DNA of 64,000 nucleotides from Liolophura sinensis (GCF_032854445.1 NC_088304.1:16691704-16755703), one strand, 5' to 3'. Positions 49,470 to 58,453 are shown, numbered from the stretch's first letter. Notes: a model not told the origin generated them from the sequence alone. Numbers and translations are program-made.

Positions 49470-49896
49470 GCTGCTCTATATAGAAAGGGTCGCGACGTAT
49501 ATTCAAATGGAGATTCTTTTCTTGCGGCGCTGCATGCGGTGTAATATCTGCATCTCGTGCTGTATAGCGGCTGCGCCACACGCGTAGCAACACTAGCACT
49601 GTAAGGCTGCCAACGCCTAATAACGCCAGGGGCGCCCTCCAGTCGGGTGCCTTCGTAGAATCCGGTTCCTTCGGCTGTTTCTTCGTAGAATCCGGCTGTT
49701 TCTTGGTGGAATCGCCAAGCAAAGCAGCCTTTGCCTCGCGAAGCTCGTCCTTGAGCTTTTCAGCCTTGGCCTTTCTCGCTGCATCACCCGCTCGACCTGC
49801 AGCGACTGTTTGGGGATTCTTCGCTGGGCCGTCATTCATAGGATCCGCTGTCACCCCCTCCACCTCCTTCTCGCCTTCCGGATTCGTTGTACTCAT
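49450..49896 (-). CDS. Polinton protein C, single-pass membrane protein
   Basis: The start at 49896 (MSTTNPEGEKEVEG) is preferred to the ATG at 49944 because it reduces overlap with protein D. An acidic N-terminus is followed by an Ala/Lys helix (ARKAKAEKLKDELREAKAAL, likely coiled coil) and a short repeat DSTKKQP-DSTKKQP-KEPDSTK. One membrane segment (APLALLGVGSLTVLVLLRVW) and a basic tail follow. The layout recalls viral single-pass virion or assembly proteins, but that is inference. The frame is open. Confidence 0.7.
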   Translation of the reverse strand: MSTTNPEGEKEVEGVTADPMNDGPAKNPQTVAAGRAGDAARKAKAEKLKDELREAKAALLGDSTKKQPDSTKKQPKEPDSTKAPDWRAPLALLGVGSLTVLVLLRVWRSRYTARDADITPHAAPQEKNLHLNIRRDPFYIEQHVYSTQ

Positions 49897-50410
49897 GTTC
49901 CTCTGGGTCATACGGCTCATTTCTACGACAGCTGTGGTGTTCAAATGAGCAGTGCTCAGTAGTGGTCAGCGCCATGGTTAACAGTGCTAAGTACTTACCA
50001 TAGCAGTAGTATAGCCAGCAGCTAGCACTGCTAAGCGCCTGTTCAACAAATGGGTCGGTGGCGAGGTGTGCCATGAGCTTTGGTCGATTCTCGGGTGGGA
50101 TTAGTAGGAGCCAGCTGGCTGCCCTTACATATGATCTCAAGAACATACCTCCGAGACCGTTAACCATCCGCGCACCGAGCTTAGCCTCGTACCGGTAGTA
50201 CAGCCTTTCAACGTCTTCGTCGCTCATGGCGTCGATCTCAGCGGCTGTTACGTCTTTTCCCAGATATCGTCTGATCTGCCCACCCACCGCAAGTGCCGCC
50301 AGCCTATCCCTGAGCTGCCGTGCATGTTGGCTGGGGTCCGGCTGTTGGCTGGGGCTGGGCTCCTTCTCCTCTGCGCCCAGAATCTCGTCTATAAGCTCGT
50401 CGGTATCCAT
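49832..50410 (-). CDS. Polinton protein D, 192 aa
   Basis: Open from ATG 50410 (MDTDELIDEILGAEEKE). Acidic N-terminus, then helical GGQIRRYLGKDVTAAEIDAM and DVERLYYRYEAKLGARM, and hydrophobic stretches around YVRAASWLLLIP and YCYGKYLALLTMAL. I recall similar proteins in Polinton-like loci of marine invertebrates but know no function. The last 40 or so residues are Cys/His then Gly/Glu rich and overlap the start of protein C, so the true C-terminus may have been shifted by a frame change. Confidence 0.7.
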   Translation of the reverse strand: MDTDELIDEILGAEEKEPSPSQQPDPSQHARQLRDRLAALAVGGQIRRYLGKDVTAAEIDAMSDEDVERLYYRYEAKLGARMVNGLGGMFLRSYVRAASWLLLIPPENRPKLMAHLATDPFVEQALSSASCWLYYCYGKYLALLTMALTTTEHCSFEHHSCRRNEPYDPEEHEYNESGRREGGGGGDSGSYE

Positions 50411-50435
50411 GATTAATACGTAGGGGCGACCACGT

Positions 50436-51046
50436 CTAATATATAATCTTAGATGTGGCGGGCGTATCAGTCATTAGCAGGAGCTTAGAATGCGGATTGA
50501 TCTTGAGCTTCTGTCGAACCTCTGCCTCTTTGGTCTCGGCCTCCTCCAGGTGGTTCTGTGGTTCTCTTCCAGGCATTCGTTGAACGAGTGCCGATCTTTG
50601 CATTGGAATAAAGCCACCCACCTTGTCTGCTCGCGAAAGTCTTTGAGGACGGCGTTGTATTTCTGAGTGAGGACCCAGACGCTTTGCTTTGCATGACGGC
50701 CCGAGCAAGCCATGGATGACAGCATTTTTTGTTTCTTCTTCATCACTTCCAACGCGCTATAATCATCGATGATGTATACGGTGGGCTCCCCCTCAAAAGC
50801 TCTCAGGCATTCGTTTAGCCGCTCGCCGGGATCAAAACAATAGACCTCAGGGTCAGACAGTATCCATTGCCGCCGGTACGCCTCGTTATGCTTAAGAGTG
50901 GGGCACAGGATCACAATTTGATGATTGAAACCGCGGGAAGGACCCTCAAGTAGGTGCAGCACGAAGACTGTTTTGCCGCAGTTCGTCTGCCCACAGATAA
51001 TCGCGCAGTGGGCGTCATCAATAAAGCGCGCTAACGAATCTACCAT
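50436..51046 (-). pseudogene. Genome-packaging ATPase (A32/FtsK-HerA type), frameshifted at its end
   Basis: Pumps DNA into the capsid in related viruses. Walker A is GQTNCGKT (about residue 19), Walker B VYIIDDYSA (about residue 92), followed by a conserved SGRHAKQSVWVLTQKYNAVL sensor-like segment. The frame from ATG 51046 is open to 50474. The family-like C-terminus (EAEVRQKLKINPHSKLLLMT...) is in another frame ending at 50436, so a single-base shift lies near 50555. The start overlaps the last 29 nt of the capsid gene. Confidence 0.9.
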
Positions 51047-52306
51047 TCTGGATGTGCATCTTTGCGTCCATGATCACATAGAGATATACGTTCAACACGC
51101 CGGGCTCTTTTGTCACCTGTATCGTAATCCCCTCGCTGGTGTTCAGAACGCGCTTCCCACTGCCATGCAGTTGGTCATCGTCGCTTGGCCGAAGGTCAAG
51201 CCAGAAGGCCTTCTTGTGCGTCAAGAACTCTTCAAGGGAGACGTCTGCCAGGCCTAAGTCTTTTACGACCCTGGCCACCTCGGGGTCCCGCTTCTTAAGG
51301 GGAGAGGTGGCGAAGAACCTCTGGACCTCGCCCCATTGCTGGTACGCCCGCATGCCCTAGCTGTACAGCTGATTGGGGACCCCTTCTCTTGTGACTTCTA
51401 CTTTGGTGATCTTCGGGTTGTAGAAGGATTTCGACCTCCTATCCCACGGGGTTCTTTTAGCCTCGAACAGCATGAGGATGCCCTTCATTGATCTCGCGGG
51501 CGTGTTCAGGTTTATGTTCCAGAGAGTATCAGACTTGTCCATCACAAACTTTCGGTGGCGGAATACGCGATCATACAGAATGGAGACGCCCCCGGCAAAC
51601 TGGGTGCGGATCTGTCTAGCGAGCTCCTCATCGGTGACCATATTGAACTCTGATGTTGTCGATGGTGTAAGTCGCGTCGGCATCGTCTGTTGTCTTGATG
51701 ACCCGGCTGTAATCGTTGAACGTCAGTTCGTACTCCAGTCGGTCGGCCAAGGCGCTCTGGTAGAATGGCATGTGGCCATCTACAACCTCAAAGTCTAGCG
51801 GGATGTGGAACCGGCTGCCAAAGGCGCTAGCGATGGCATTTTCTCCAGCATCGTCGTCACTTGCATCCTCCGCTCCGACTCGAAGTTTAAGCTTGTTTTC
51901 GCTGCCGATGCCTTGGTAGGCCGCATTCTGCCGTTCGTTTTTGGTCAGCTATAAGTCGCCGTAGCAATGAAACACATCAGAGTCGTCGATGGACATTACC
52001 TCATTACCGCGAAGTTCACTTGGTTCTGCCAGAATTGCATTGGGTTGGTGTTCCAGGCCCGAACAATTTCATTGTCGGTTATCTTTGCAGCCGGTACTTA
52101 GTCAACACATCTGTGAACTGGACCAGAAAGGCCTTCTTTTCATCGATGTAGATGTCAAATCGCGTGAGCTGCTCTGCGTGGGTTTGGATACTATGAATTG
52201 CCACGGCCTTGTAAGTGGCCTCTCTATTGAACCTGTAAGCCTCGTTGTTCACCGTGGCTAAAATGTTCATCACATTGACTGACATTCTAAATAGGGCACA
52301 GCACAC
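51018..52306 (-). pseudogene. Double-jelly-roll major capsid protein, broken
   Basis: Forms the virion shell in Polinton-like viruses. Segments in order: FNREATYKAVAIHSIQTHAE near the N-terminus; HIPLDFEVVDGHMPFYQSAL and RLEYELTFNDYSRVI; FNMVTDEELARQIRTQF; DKSDTLWNINLNTPARSMKG; QLYS...GMRAYQQWGEVQRFF; and a LNVYLYVIMDAK end. The order and spacing fit the capsid fold of large DNA viruses and Polintons. The start is 52306, or 52285 (MSVNVMNI). Breaks: frameshifts near 52085, 51995 and 51655, and TAG at 51949 and 51357. Span of about 425 codons. It is divergent from the rightward gene at 52401, leaving about 95 bp for a shared promoter. Confidence 0.8.
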
Positions 52307-52400
52307 GTTGCCTCATGCCCTTAACAACCTCGACGGCCGCCTTAAAACCGCCCTTCGCGAGATAACATTCTACCCAGCCTGGGTGAATATTCCCTCCAAA

Positions 52401-52811
52401 ATGGTCTTCTTGTTTGATGGCAAATTTGTTAAAGTGCCGGAGGGCTACTACAATGTCTATATGCTGGACAAGGACATATTCCACCCGCATGGGATTTCTC
52501 TCAAAATGAATGAAGCAACGGGCCGCCTAGTCCTTACCATCCCGCAAAAAGAAATCTTCATGCATTTAGATGAACTGAACATCTCAGAAAACGTGAGAAT
52601 AACCCCAGATCACAGTGGCAGTTCCACATTACTTCAGTCCATCGCCGTGACTGATCTAGGGATTAATTGCTGGAAGACATTTTCATTTCCCAACACACAG
52701 TACAAAGCCTTGCGCGCCGACAATATAACGCACTTGAACGTAACTATTTTAGACAAAAACGGTAAGCATATGAATGTAGGGTACCTCAGTGCTAGCCTAG
52801 AAATACAATGA
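52401..52811 (+). CDS. Polinton protein E, 136 aa, intact
   Basis: ATG at 52401 (MVFLFDGKFVKVPEGYYNVY) is preferred. The frame is open back to 52245, but that would overlap the capsid start. Mostly predicted beta: LVLTIPQKEIFMHLDELNIS, SSTLLQSIAVTD, NTQYKALRADNITHLNVTIL, GYLSASLEIQ. This resembles proteins I recall from invertebrate Polintons and might be a minor capsid or vertex protein (inference from beta content and position). The ATGA overlap with the next gene suggests translational coupling. Confidence 0.75.
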   Translation: MVFLFDGKFVKVPEGYYNVYMLDKDIFHPHGISLKMNEATGRLVLTIPQKEIFMHLDELNISENVRITPDHSGSSTLLQSIAVTDLGINCWKTFSFPNTQYKALRADNITHLNVTILDKNGKHMNVGYLSASLEIQ

Positions 52812-53638
52812 GTATGGTGGACGCAGCCGGTCCCAGGTCTGCGTGCCTGTCTTTAAGCGACTTGGCTGATGTGTCGAAGTTCGAACTTCAAGGCCAGGAA
52901 GGTAAAATCTACGCCTTCCAGTTTCAAAGTGGCAAGTACATCCTCAAAAAGATTACGGGGCAAGCAGAACCTGCCACGTTTGCTTCCCTTCAAGATGTCT
53001 CATCCTCTGTAGAGCAAGATCGCAGGTCGCCGTCTGAGATGATTGAAGAACAAAAACTCTTATTAATTCGATTTGAAGACCGCTTTGTTCTTATCAGAGC
53101 TCGCGAACCCGATTGGTTGATAGATGTGAAGGTGACCCCGACGTTGGTCCAGACCACCGGGACCGTGGTGAGAAAAGTTTTCAACTCCGGAATCTCTTTC
53201 GTGTCGTACGTACCAAACAGCACCTGTCTTATAACTTTGGAAGGAGGAGGTTACTTCACCCTAACTGCGCCGCAGGGTGTAGAGAGCGTGCGTCTTAACG
53301 CGCAAACCGGGTTTAAGACCACACTACGAATAAACCCTGGATCTATACTTATCTTCAACATCATACTTGGCGTGGCTTCTCAGTGCCGTTCCTCCTTGAT
53401 TACCGGGGTGAGACTAAAGTGGCCTGCAGAGCACGATGGAAAGGAGCTCAGACTTATGATCAAATTACATGCCCAGGGCGACCCAGTCATCCGGAGCTCT
53501 CTCGAGGATATACGGGTCTTTGCAGGGAGCGATGTCGGTCTCAATGACATCAATTTAGAGTCCGGTATAAGACTTCGCAGCTTTCGTGTTAGTATTCCCG
53601 ATGACGATTTAGAGTTTACCCACGTTGTTGATTCGTAG
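52808..53638 (+). CDS. Polinton protein F, 276 aa, intact, unknown
   Basis: ATG at 52808 overlaps the stop of protein E by four bases (ATGA). No signal peptide. Alternating beta-like segments: GKIYAFQFQSGKYILKKI, SFVSYVPNSTCLITLEGGGY, TTLRINPGSILIFNIILGVA, SFRVSIPDDDLEFTHVVDS. No cysteine-rich or enzyme motif is seen. Its position between E and G, near the capsid gene, suggests a virion component such as a fibre or vertex protein, but nothing in the sequence proves this. Confidence 0.7.
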   Translation: MSMVDAAGPRSACLSLSDLADVSKFELQGQEGKIYAFQFQSGKYILKKITGQAEPATFASLQDVSSSVEQDRRSPSEMIEEQKLLLIRFEDRFVLIRAREPDWLIDVKVTPTLVQTTGTVVRKVFNSGISFVSYVPNSTCLITLEGGGYFTLTAPQGVESVRLNAQTGFKTTLRINPGSILIFNIILGVASQCRSSLITGVRLKWPAEHDGKELRLMIKLHAQGDPVIRSSLEDIRVFAGSDVGLNDINLESGIRLRSFRVSIPDDDLEFTHVVDS

Positions 53639-53648
53639 GACGGACAAT

Positions 53649-54311
53649 ATGGGACGACTGTACCCAGCGATCACGGATGAAGAGCCGACGGATGACCACC
53701 CCTTGACCCCGACCGCGCCGGTGGTTGAAAACCCCCCGGAGGGCTTGGCGCACGCCCATCGCCTGCAGTATATCAGCGAAATACAGAGGGAGCTTGAATC
53801 TGAGCGAGATCTCCGCCGGGCCTTGTACAAAAAGTACCGGCGCGGTGTCTTAGCCGCCGAGGCCCTTGATTCGGCCATGCTCACGGCCGGTTTGGGACTA
53901 GGGGTTGCAAGTGTGGGACTACTCACAACAATAATTGCAGTCCCTGCTGTCTTGGCTATGGAAGCTGCGGCCATAGCTTGTGGTGTCTTAAATGCCACCG
54001 TAAAATTCGTTAGCCGCAGACTTCACGCAAAGGCCAAGAAACATAACGATATACGGCTGTTGGCTGAGGCCAAACTTAACAGCATCCGTGCGCAGGTATC
54101 TACGGCATTATCTGATGGTGTTATTTCGGACGTAGAGTACAGGCAAGTCGTTCAGGAGCTCCAGAACTACTGTGATCTGAAGCAGGAGATACACACTAAG
54201 TCTCGTAAGACATTCAACGCCGTAGAGATCGATGAAAGCACGAAAAAACAGCTTATAGATCGCGGCCGAAAACTGGCTCGGCAAGAGCTGAAAAACGCTT
54301 TTTCCGAATGA
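53649..54311 (+). CDS. Polinton protein G, 220 aa, intact, helical with hydrophobic hairpin
   Basis: The ATG at 53649 (MGRLYPAITDEEP) is 10 bases after protein F. Acidic Pro-rich start, a charged helix (EIQRELESERDLRRALYKKY), then a 40-residue hydrophobic region (LGLGVASVGLLTTIIAVPAV... ACGVLNATVKFV) able to form a membrane hairpin. Long C-terminal helices follow (DIRLLAEAKLNSIRAQVSTA, EIDESTKKQLIDRGRKLARQ). I recall homologues in invertebrate Polinton loci, function unknown. A membrane-active or entry-related role is possible but unproven. Confidence 0.75.
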   Translation: MGRLYPAITDEEPTDDHPLTPTAPVVENPPEGLAHAHRLQYISEIQRELESERDLRRALYKKYRRGVLAAEALDSAMLTAGLGLGVASVGLLTTIIAVPAVLAMEAAAIACGVLNATVKFVSRRLHAKAKKHNDIRLLAEAKLNSIRAQVSTALSDGVISDVEYRQVVQELQNYCDLKQEIHTKSRKTFNAVEIDESTKKQLIDRGRKLARQELKNAFSE

Positions 54312-54322
54312 TGTTTTGGGGG

Positions 54323-54559
54323 TTAGGGTTGTTGCCTCATTAGCTCGGGCAGCAGCCGGTTTTCATAATACTGCCGGATGGGCTCGGGGTGCTCCACCGA
54401 AGCGCACACGTCGTTAGTAAAGAGCTTCAGCACGAGCAGTCGGCCCGCGTGGATGCGGCCGTCTTCAAACATACTGTGGGTGACTTCTTTGTAGCCTCGC
54501 AAGTCGACTAACTTCGCCCAAATAGGCCGGCAGGTCGTTTCCAGCGCGGGAGATCCCAT
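54323..54559 (-). CDS. Small Polinton ORF H, 78 aa
   Basis: Open from ATG 54559 (MGSPALETTCRPIWAKLVDL) to 54323, opposite to genes E-G and just inside the right terminus. Soluble, mixed charge, ends ENRLLPELMRQQP. It converges on protein G with 11 bases between stops. The composition looks coding and it fills the space between G and the terminal repeat. Function is unknown. Confidence 0.55.
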   Translation of the reverse strand: MGSPALETTCRPIWAKLVDLRGYKEVTHSMFEDGRIHAGRLLVLKLFTNDVCASVEHPEPIRQYYENRLLPELMRQQP

Positions 54560-54585
54560 GATGATTCATTGTATTCGCTGTATAC

Positions 54586-54610
54586 CTAATAAGAAATTTC
54601 GATAGCCGCC
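54586..54610 (-). repeat. Inner terminal block, right
   Basis: Exact inverted copy of 43286-43310. Between it and the outer terminus lies a 13-base G tract (54623-54635) on the plus strand. Confidence 0.9.
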
Positions 54611-54653
54611 AGACCCTCCGCTGGGGGGGGGGGGGTCTCTATTTGCCCAGGGG

Positions 54654-54688
54654 GTGGGTGTGCCAGAACCATCCTTCCCTATACTACT
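54654..54688 (-). repeat. Second, internal copy of the Polinton terminus
   Basis: The reverse complement starts AGTAGTATAGGGAAGGATGG then TTCTGGCACACCC, like the true end but more diverged. It lies exactly 86 bp inside the outer terminus. No GCATA follows it. Confidence 0.85.
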
Positions 54689-54714
54689 ATACTTATATCT
54701 TTTCACGAGAAGGG

Positions 54715-54774
54715 GCTGGGAGCCTCCATTTGCTAAATGGAGGGTGTGCCAGAACTCCTATTCCCTATACTACT
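54715..54774 (-). repeat. Polinton right terminal inverted repeat
   Basis: 59 of 60 bases match the left terminus inverted. It contains a perfect hairpin, CCTCCATTT-GCT-AAATGGAGG. Confidence 0.95.
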
Positions 54775-54779
54775 GCATA
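54775..54779. repeat. Polinton target-site duplication, right
   Basis: GCATA, matching 43194-43198. Confidence 0.8.
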
Positions 54780-56800
54780 CGATCGGACGCTGGGCTTAGT
54801 CGATCTACGCGCGCTTGCGATCACTAAGTGCTAAGTGCTTAGTCAACAGTTGCTCTTAGTTGAACATGTTCTAGGCCTACATGTACTTCTCTGCCACACG
54901 AAGCATCCAGTTCCGTCGATCTACGCGTGCTTGCGTCCACTTGCTCCCAGTGATGCAACATATGCATGAGTTAGGCCTATACACTATGAAAAAAGCAAGC
55001 ACTATGTGGACCTATAGAAAGCGGAAAATATCAGTGATACGGGTGTGGGGTGTGGGTGGGTTGTGGGTAGTGTGTGTGTGTGTGTGGTGGTGGTGGGGGG
55101 TGGGGTGGTGGTGGTTGTTTTCTCTGCCCGTGTTTTTATCCAAAAACTCTTGCCAGGCACAGATAAAGCATATGATGTACATGGTGACTGTAACGAGGAA
55201 GAGGGCTAAAGTTTGCGCGCAATTATTAAATTGGCCTATCCCTTCACTAAATAGGGGTATGAAGTGATAAGTTAGAATAAAAGAAGAACGAAAAATTCCT
55301 AGAAACCTTACATTTCCAAAGAAAAGGCAACTGTAAGGTATATTTGACATTATATCAATTACATCCCCGCATCATAAACAAGGGCCCAGCCATCATGAAC
55401 AGGTCATGTTATAAAATCACGTTGCTAAGAACCTGGCCACAGACCCCTATTAATTTTCCATAAGCGACAATGTTAACGTTTAGCGCCGGCAGTTGGGAGG
55501 CGTGCTTAGCAACGCCAAGGGGACGTCACTCGCAGCTCCATCACTACCCCACACCTTGTGTCCTCGCGCCCAGAATTTCAAACTTTCATCAGTAAAGCTC
55601 ATACCGCCTCAAAGTTTAGACAATTTCCAGCATTTTAATACCAAGCATGTACCTGTACACCCAAAATGGCCGAAAAAAAGACTTTATACCCCAAAATACA
55701 CACAATTACTTTTCTACAGAAAAACGGAAGCTGTAATGGTGGTCTGCGTCCACCTGCTCACCGACAGTTGCCGTAGTCGACCTACGCGCACCGGGGAAAC
55801 TGAATCTGATCAGATGCCGCCAGTTGTTCACGATCGTTGTGTCAGACTTTTCAACATAAGCGCTACGCGTAGGTCGACTGCGTCGAGTTGTAGGCTACCC
55901 ATTTGCATGTTATAGTAAGTTGACCTATGCGCTGCTTTAACGTCGTCAGCAACTGGCGGTGTCTGATGCGACAACCTTATATGTGTGTTAACATGCGTGA
56001 TAATATACAATATGTACATAATTGTTTACATGTTGCGCGTGCGCGGTCGTTAACTTAGCATTCATGCGCATGTAAAATTGATCACTATTACTGATGCAAA
56101 GTTGAACAACGCGTATTAATCATTTTAGCGTGATCATATTTTAAAACATATTTTGTGTGGCTTCACATGTTTGTTTCGTGCTATATTGTTAAAACAGCCT
56201 AAATATGCAAATTCACTTATCAAACCAATACTGTTCGTTCTTTACTAAAAGTAATACATAGTAGTTTTACATATATAACCTGTGTTTAACCCATCAAAGG
56301 GTTTCTCGGGGTTCATTAATGCAAGTCTCAGGCTAAATATCCAATCTTATATTACATTATAACTCATCAGCCGTGTAACATGTGTGTATGGTATTTTATA
56401 GTTGCTAAATCGGCAGAGTAAATCAATTTCATTTAGGGCCAAAACCATCTCTAACGTGTCAGCTTGCCCCCATCGATCCAAGTTACATTCCTGCCGAAAA
56501 CTGAAAAACCGAATGTTTGACTAAAATAGTCATAAAAAGTCATCATCCAAAGCATACCCAAACCGTCAACACCTATAGCTCATCTCATCGTTCTGAAACC
56601 AAGTTAGAGTAGTTTCTGTCCGCCAAGGCTTCGCTCGAAGTTTGTAATTTCACATGCAACGCAAACTTCTCACAGTTATGTAGCATGCACTTTGAGGAAG
56701 TTACCGTAAAGCTGCAAAGTACCTTAGTACGCCACACATCTGTTGCACATCATGGCAGCAACTCACCGCATCGTGATCTCAAGCCTTGGGGCCAAGGTAC
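54780..56800. other. Spacer right of the Polinton
   Basis: No recognised gene. It contains CpG-rich motifs GTCGAYCTACGCG repeated at about 54798, 54913 and 55774 and inverted near 55866, a (GT)n/G-rich tract at about 55040-55110, and a 10-bp inverted repeat CGTTGCTAAG/CTTAGCAACG around 55420-55515. Confidence 0.6.
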
Positions 56801-56923
56801 CATGCACTAAGCCATTACACTAAGGTATGAAGCTGTGACACTATCATCTGAAGAAATATAAGACTATATAGCATGAAGGCATAGAACCTTGATGTTAAAT
56901 TATTACAAAATATGTACAATCAG

Positions 56924-57180
56924 GGCCTTCGTGGCCGAGGGGGCTTGCACGCCTGCACGGCGCAATCCCCCAGAAGTCCCCCATCAATGAAGTCGCTGTA
57001 AGCTGAAATCCAGCCCGTGCTGGACTCTCCGGCCGTACATGGGAATATATTTCAGCAACCTGCTGATGGTCGGGGTATTCACCGGGCTCTGCTAGGTTTC
57101 CTCCCACCATAATGCCTGCCACTATCATTTAAATGAAAAATTCTCGAGTACGGCGTAAAACACTAATCAAATATATAAAT
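56924..57180 (+). repeat. SINE-1 copy m, full length
   Basis: Head GGGCCTTCGTGGCCGAGGGG through 'TTTCCTCCCACCATAATG' to the 'GTACGGCGTAAAACACTAAT' tail. Confidence 0.85.
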
Positions 57181-57199
57181 ACGGCTGAATTCATCTCCA

Positions 57200-57335
57200 A
57201 AGGCCATACATGGGGACGTCTGGCAGCATCCGACGGATGGTCGTGGGGTTTCCCCCGAATTCTTCCCACCATAATACTGGCTGCATAAGTAAATATTCTT
57301 GAATACGGAGTAAAACACCAATCAATCAAATAAAT
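57200..57335 (+). repeat. SINE-1 copy n, headless
   Basis: 'GGACGTCTGGCAGCATCC', 'TTCTTCCCACCATAATACTG' and a 'TAAAACACCAATCAATCAAA' tail, directly after copy m and in the same orientation. Confidence 0.8.
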
Positions 57336-57809
57336 ATGGACAGTCATGTGAAACCATTAAACTGACATCAAACCAAGGTATCATCATACGAGAGCATAAA
57401 GCATTGGCATTTTAACAGTTATATAGAGCCATCACATCATGGTTTGAAGCCATGGCCTCATCATATAAAGCAATTACACTATCACATCAAACCATGTTAA
57501 AATGTTATTAAGCCATTACACTTAACTTCTTGGCATACAGAATCTGTTGTGATTGGCTGGTGGGAGACATAGGTAAGTCCAGGCTGTCTCTTGAATAATT
57601 AGCAAAAATTTTAGGTATGGTATTACATTTATTCAAGTATGACCAAGGCTGTAGTATTTAACCTTGGAAATCCTCTCTCCACTCTCAGCCAATCACAGTA
57701 AGCCAGCATAAAATGACATGCAGTCATGCCATTATAATATGAAACCTTTGCACTATCACGTGATGCACAGTGGTACCAAGCTATTGCACAATCATGTGAA
57801 GCTGTTTAT

Positions 57810-58020
57810 TTGCTTGGGGTTTAATGTCGCTTTCAATATCGTTGGTCACATCTTTACACTGCCTCTTGGTAGCAAGCTACACCAAATGCTGACATATTTA
57901 TAGCACTGCTTGACTGGAACTCTATGCCTAACACATCACACATGACGCCACACCCAGCCAGTCACAGTATAATGACATCGAGCCCACCAGTACTCGGCGT
58001 ATTCCTCTTACTCAAACACA
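57810..58020 (-). repeat. SINE-3 fragment
   Basis: 'TTGCTTGGGGTTTAATGTCG' at the tail and 'CACCCAGCCAGTCACAGTAT' in the body. Diverged, and the head is missing. Confidence 0.6.
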
Positions 58021-58202
58021 AGTGAGATAGTACTAACGTTGCCCATTTCAAAATCGCTGTCACACAGTGTCACACAAAGGCAGGAGGCACAATGCAAACC
58101 AGTTACATGTCATAATGGCACTAAAGTAAGGTGTATTATCTGTTCATACCATTACTCCATCATTCGTACCATTTCAACCTACCACTTCATTATAGCCATC
58201 CC

Positions 58203-58405
58203 GGGGACCTCTGTGGCGGCGCGTTGAGTTCAAGTCGAGCTCATGCTGGAATCGTCTCCGGCCGTAAGTGGGAAGGTCTGTCAGCAATCTGTGGATGGAT
58301 GTGGGTTTCCCCCGGGCTCTGCCGGGTTTCCCTCCACCATAATGCTGGCCGCCGTCGTATAAGGGAAATATTCTTGAGTACGACGTAAAATACAAATGAA
58401 ATAAG

Positions 58406-58440
<35 letters not shown>
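58203..58440 (+). repeat. SINE-1 copy o with long (AAAT)n tail
   Basis: Head GGGGACCTCTGTGGCG with part of the head deleted, then GTTGAGTTCAAGTCGAGCTC. The tail is about ten AAAT repeats (58404-58442), into which the next SINE inserted. Confidence 0.88.
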
Positions 58441-58453
58441 ATATAAACATCCC

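Larger units (their letters stand above)
43199..54774. mobile_element. Polinton/Maverick element, 11.6 kb, decayed
   Basis: A self-synthesising virus-like DNA transposon. Ends are AGTAGTATAGGG...CCCTATACTACT with 60-bp inverted repeats and a GCATA duplication. It carries the Polinton hallmarks: protein-primed DNA polymerase B, DDE integrase, A32/FtsK-type packaging ATPase and a double-jelly-roll capsid protein, plus several smaller proteins. Typical Polintons are 15-20 kb, so this one is short. I find no adenovirus-like protease and no clear penton gene. Polymerase, integrase, capsid, ATPase and one small gene contain frameshifts or stops. It is visibly more GC-rich than its surroundings. Confidence 0.95.

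Noticed and set aside
54654-54688. Inner terminus as the true right end of the Polinton
   Set aside because: It is more diverged from the left end than the outer copy and lacks the flanking GCATA.
55420-55515. RFX X-box pair (CGTTGCTAAG and CTTAGCAACG)
   Set aside because: Half-sites are about 85 bp apart and imperfect, with no gene nearby; only noted as an inverted repeat.
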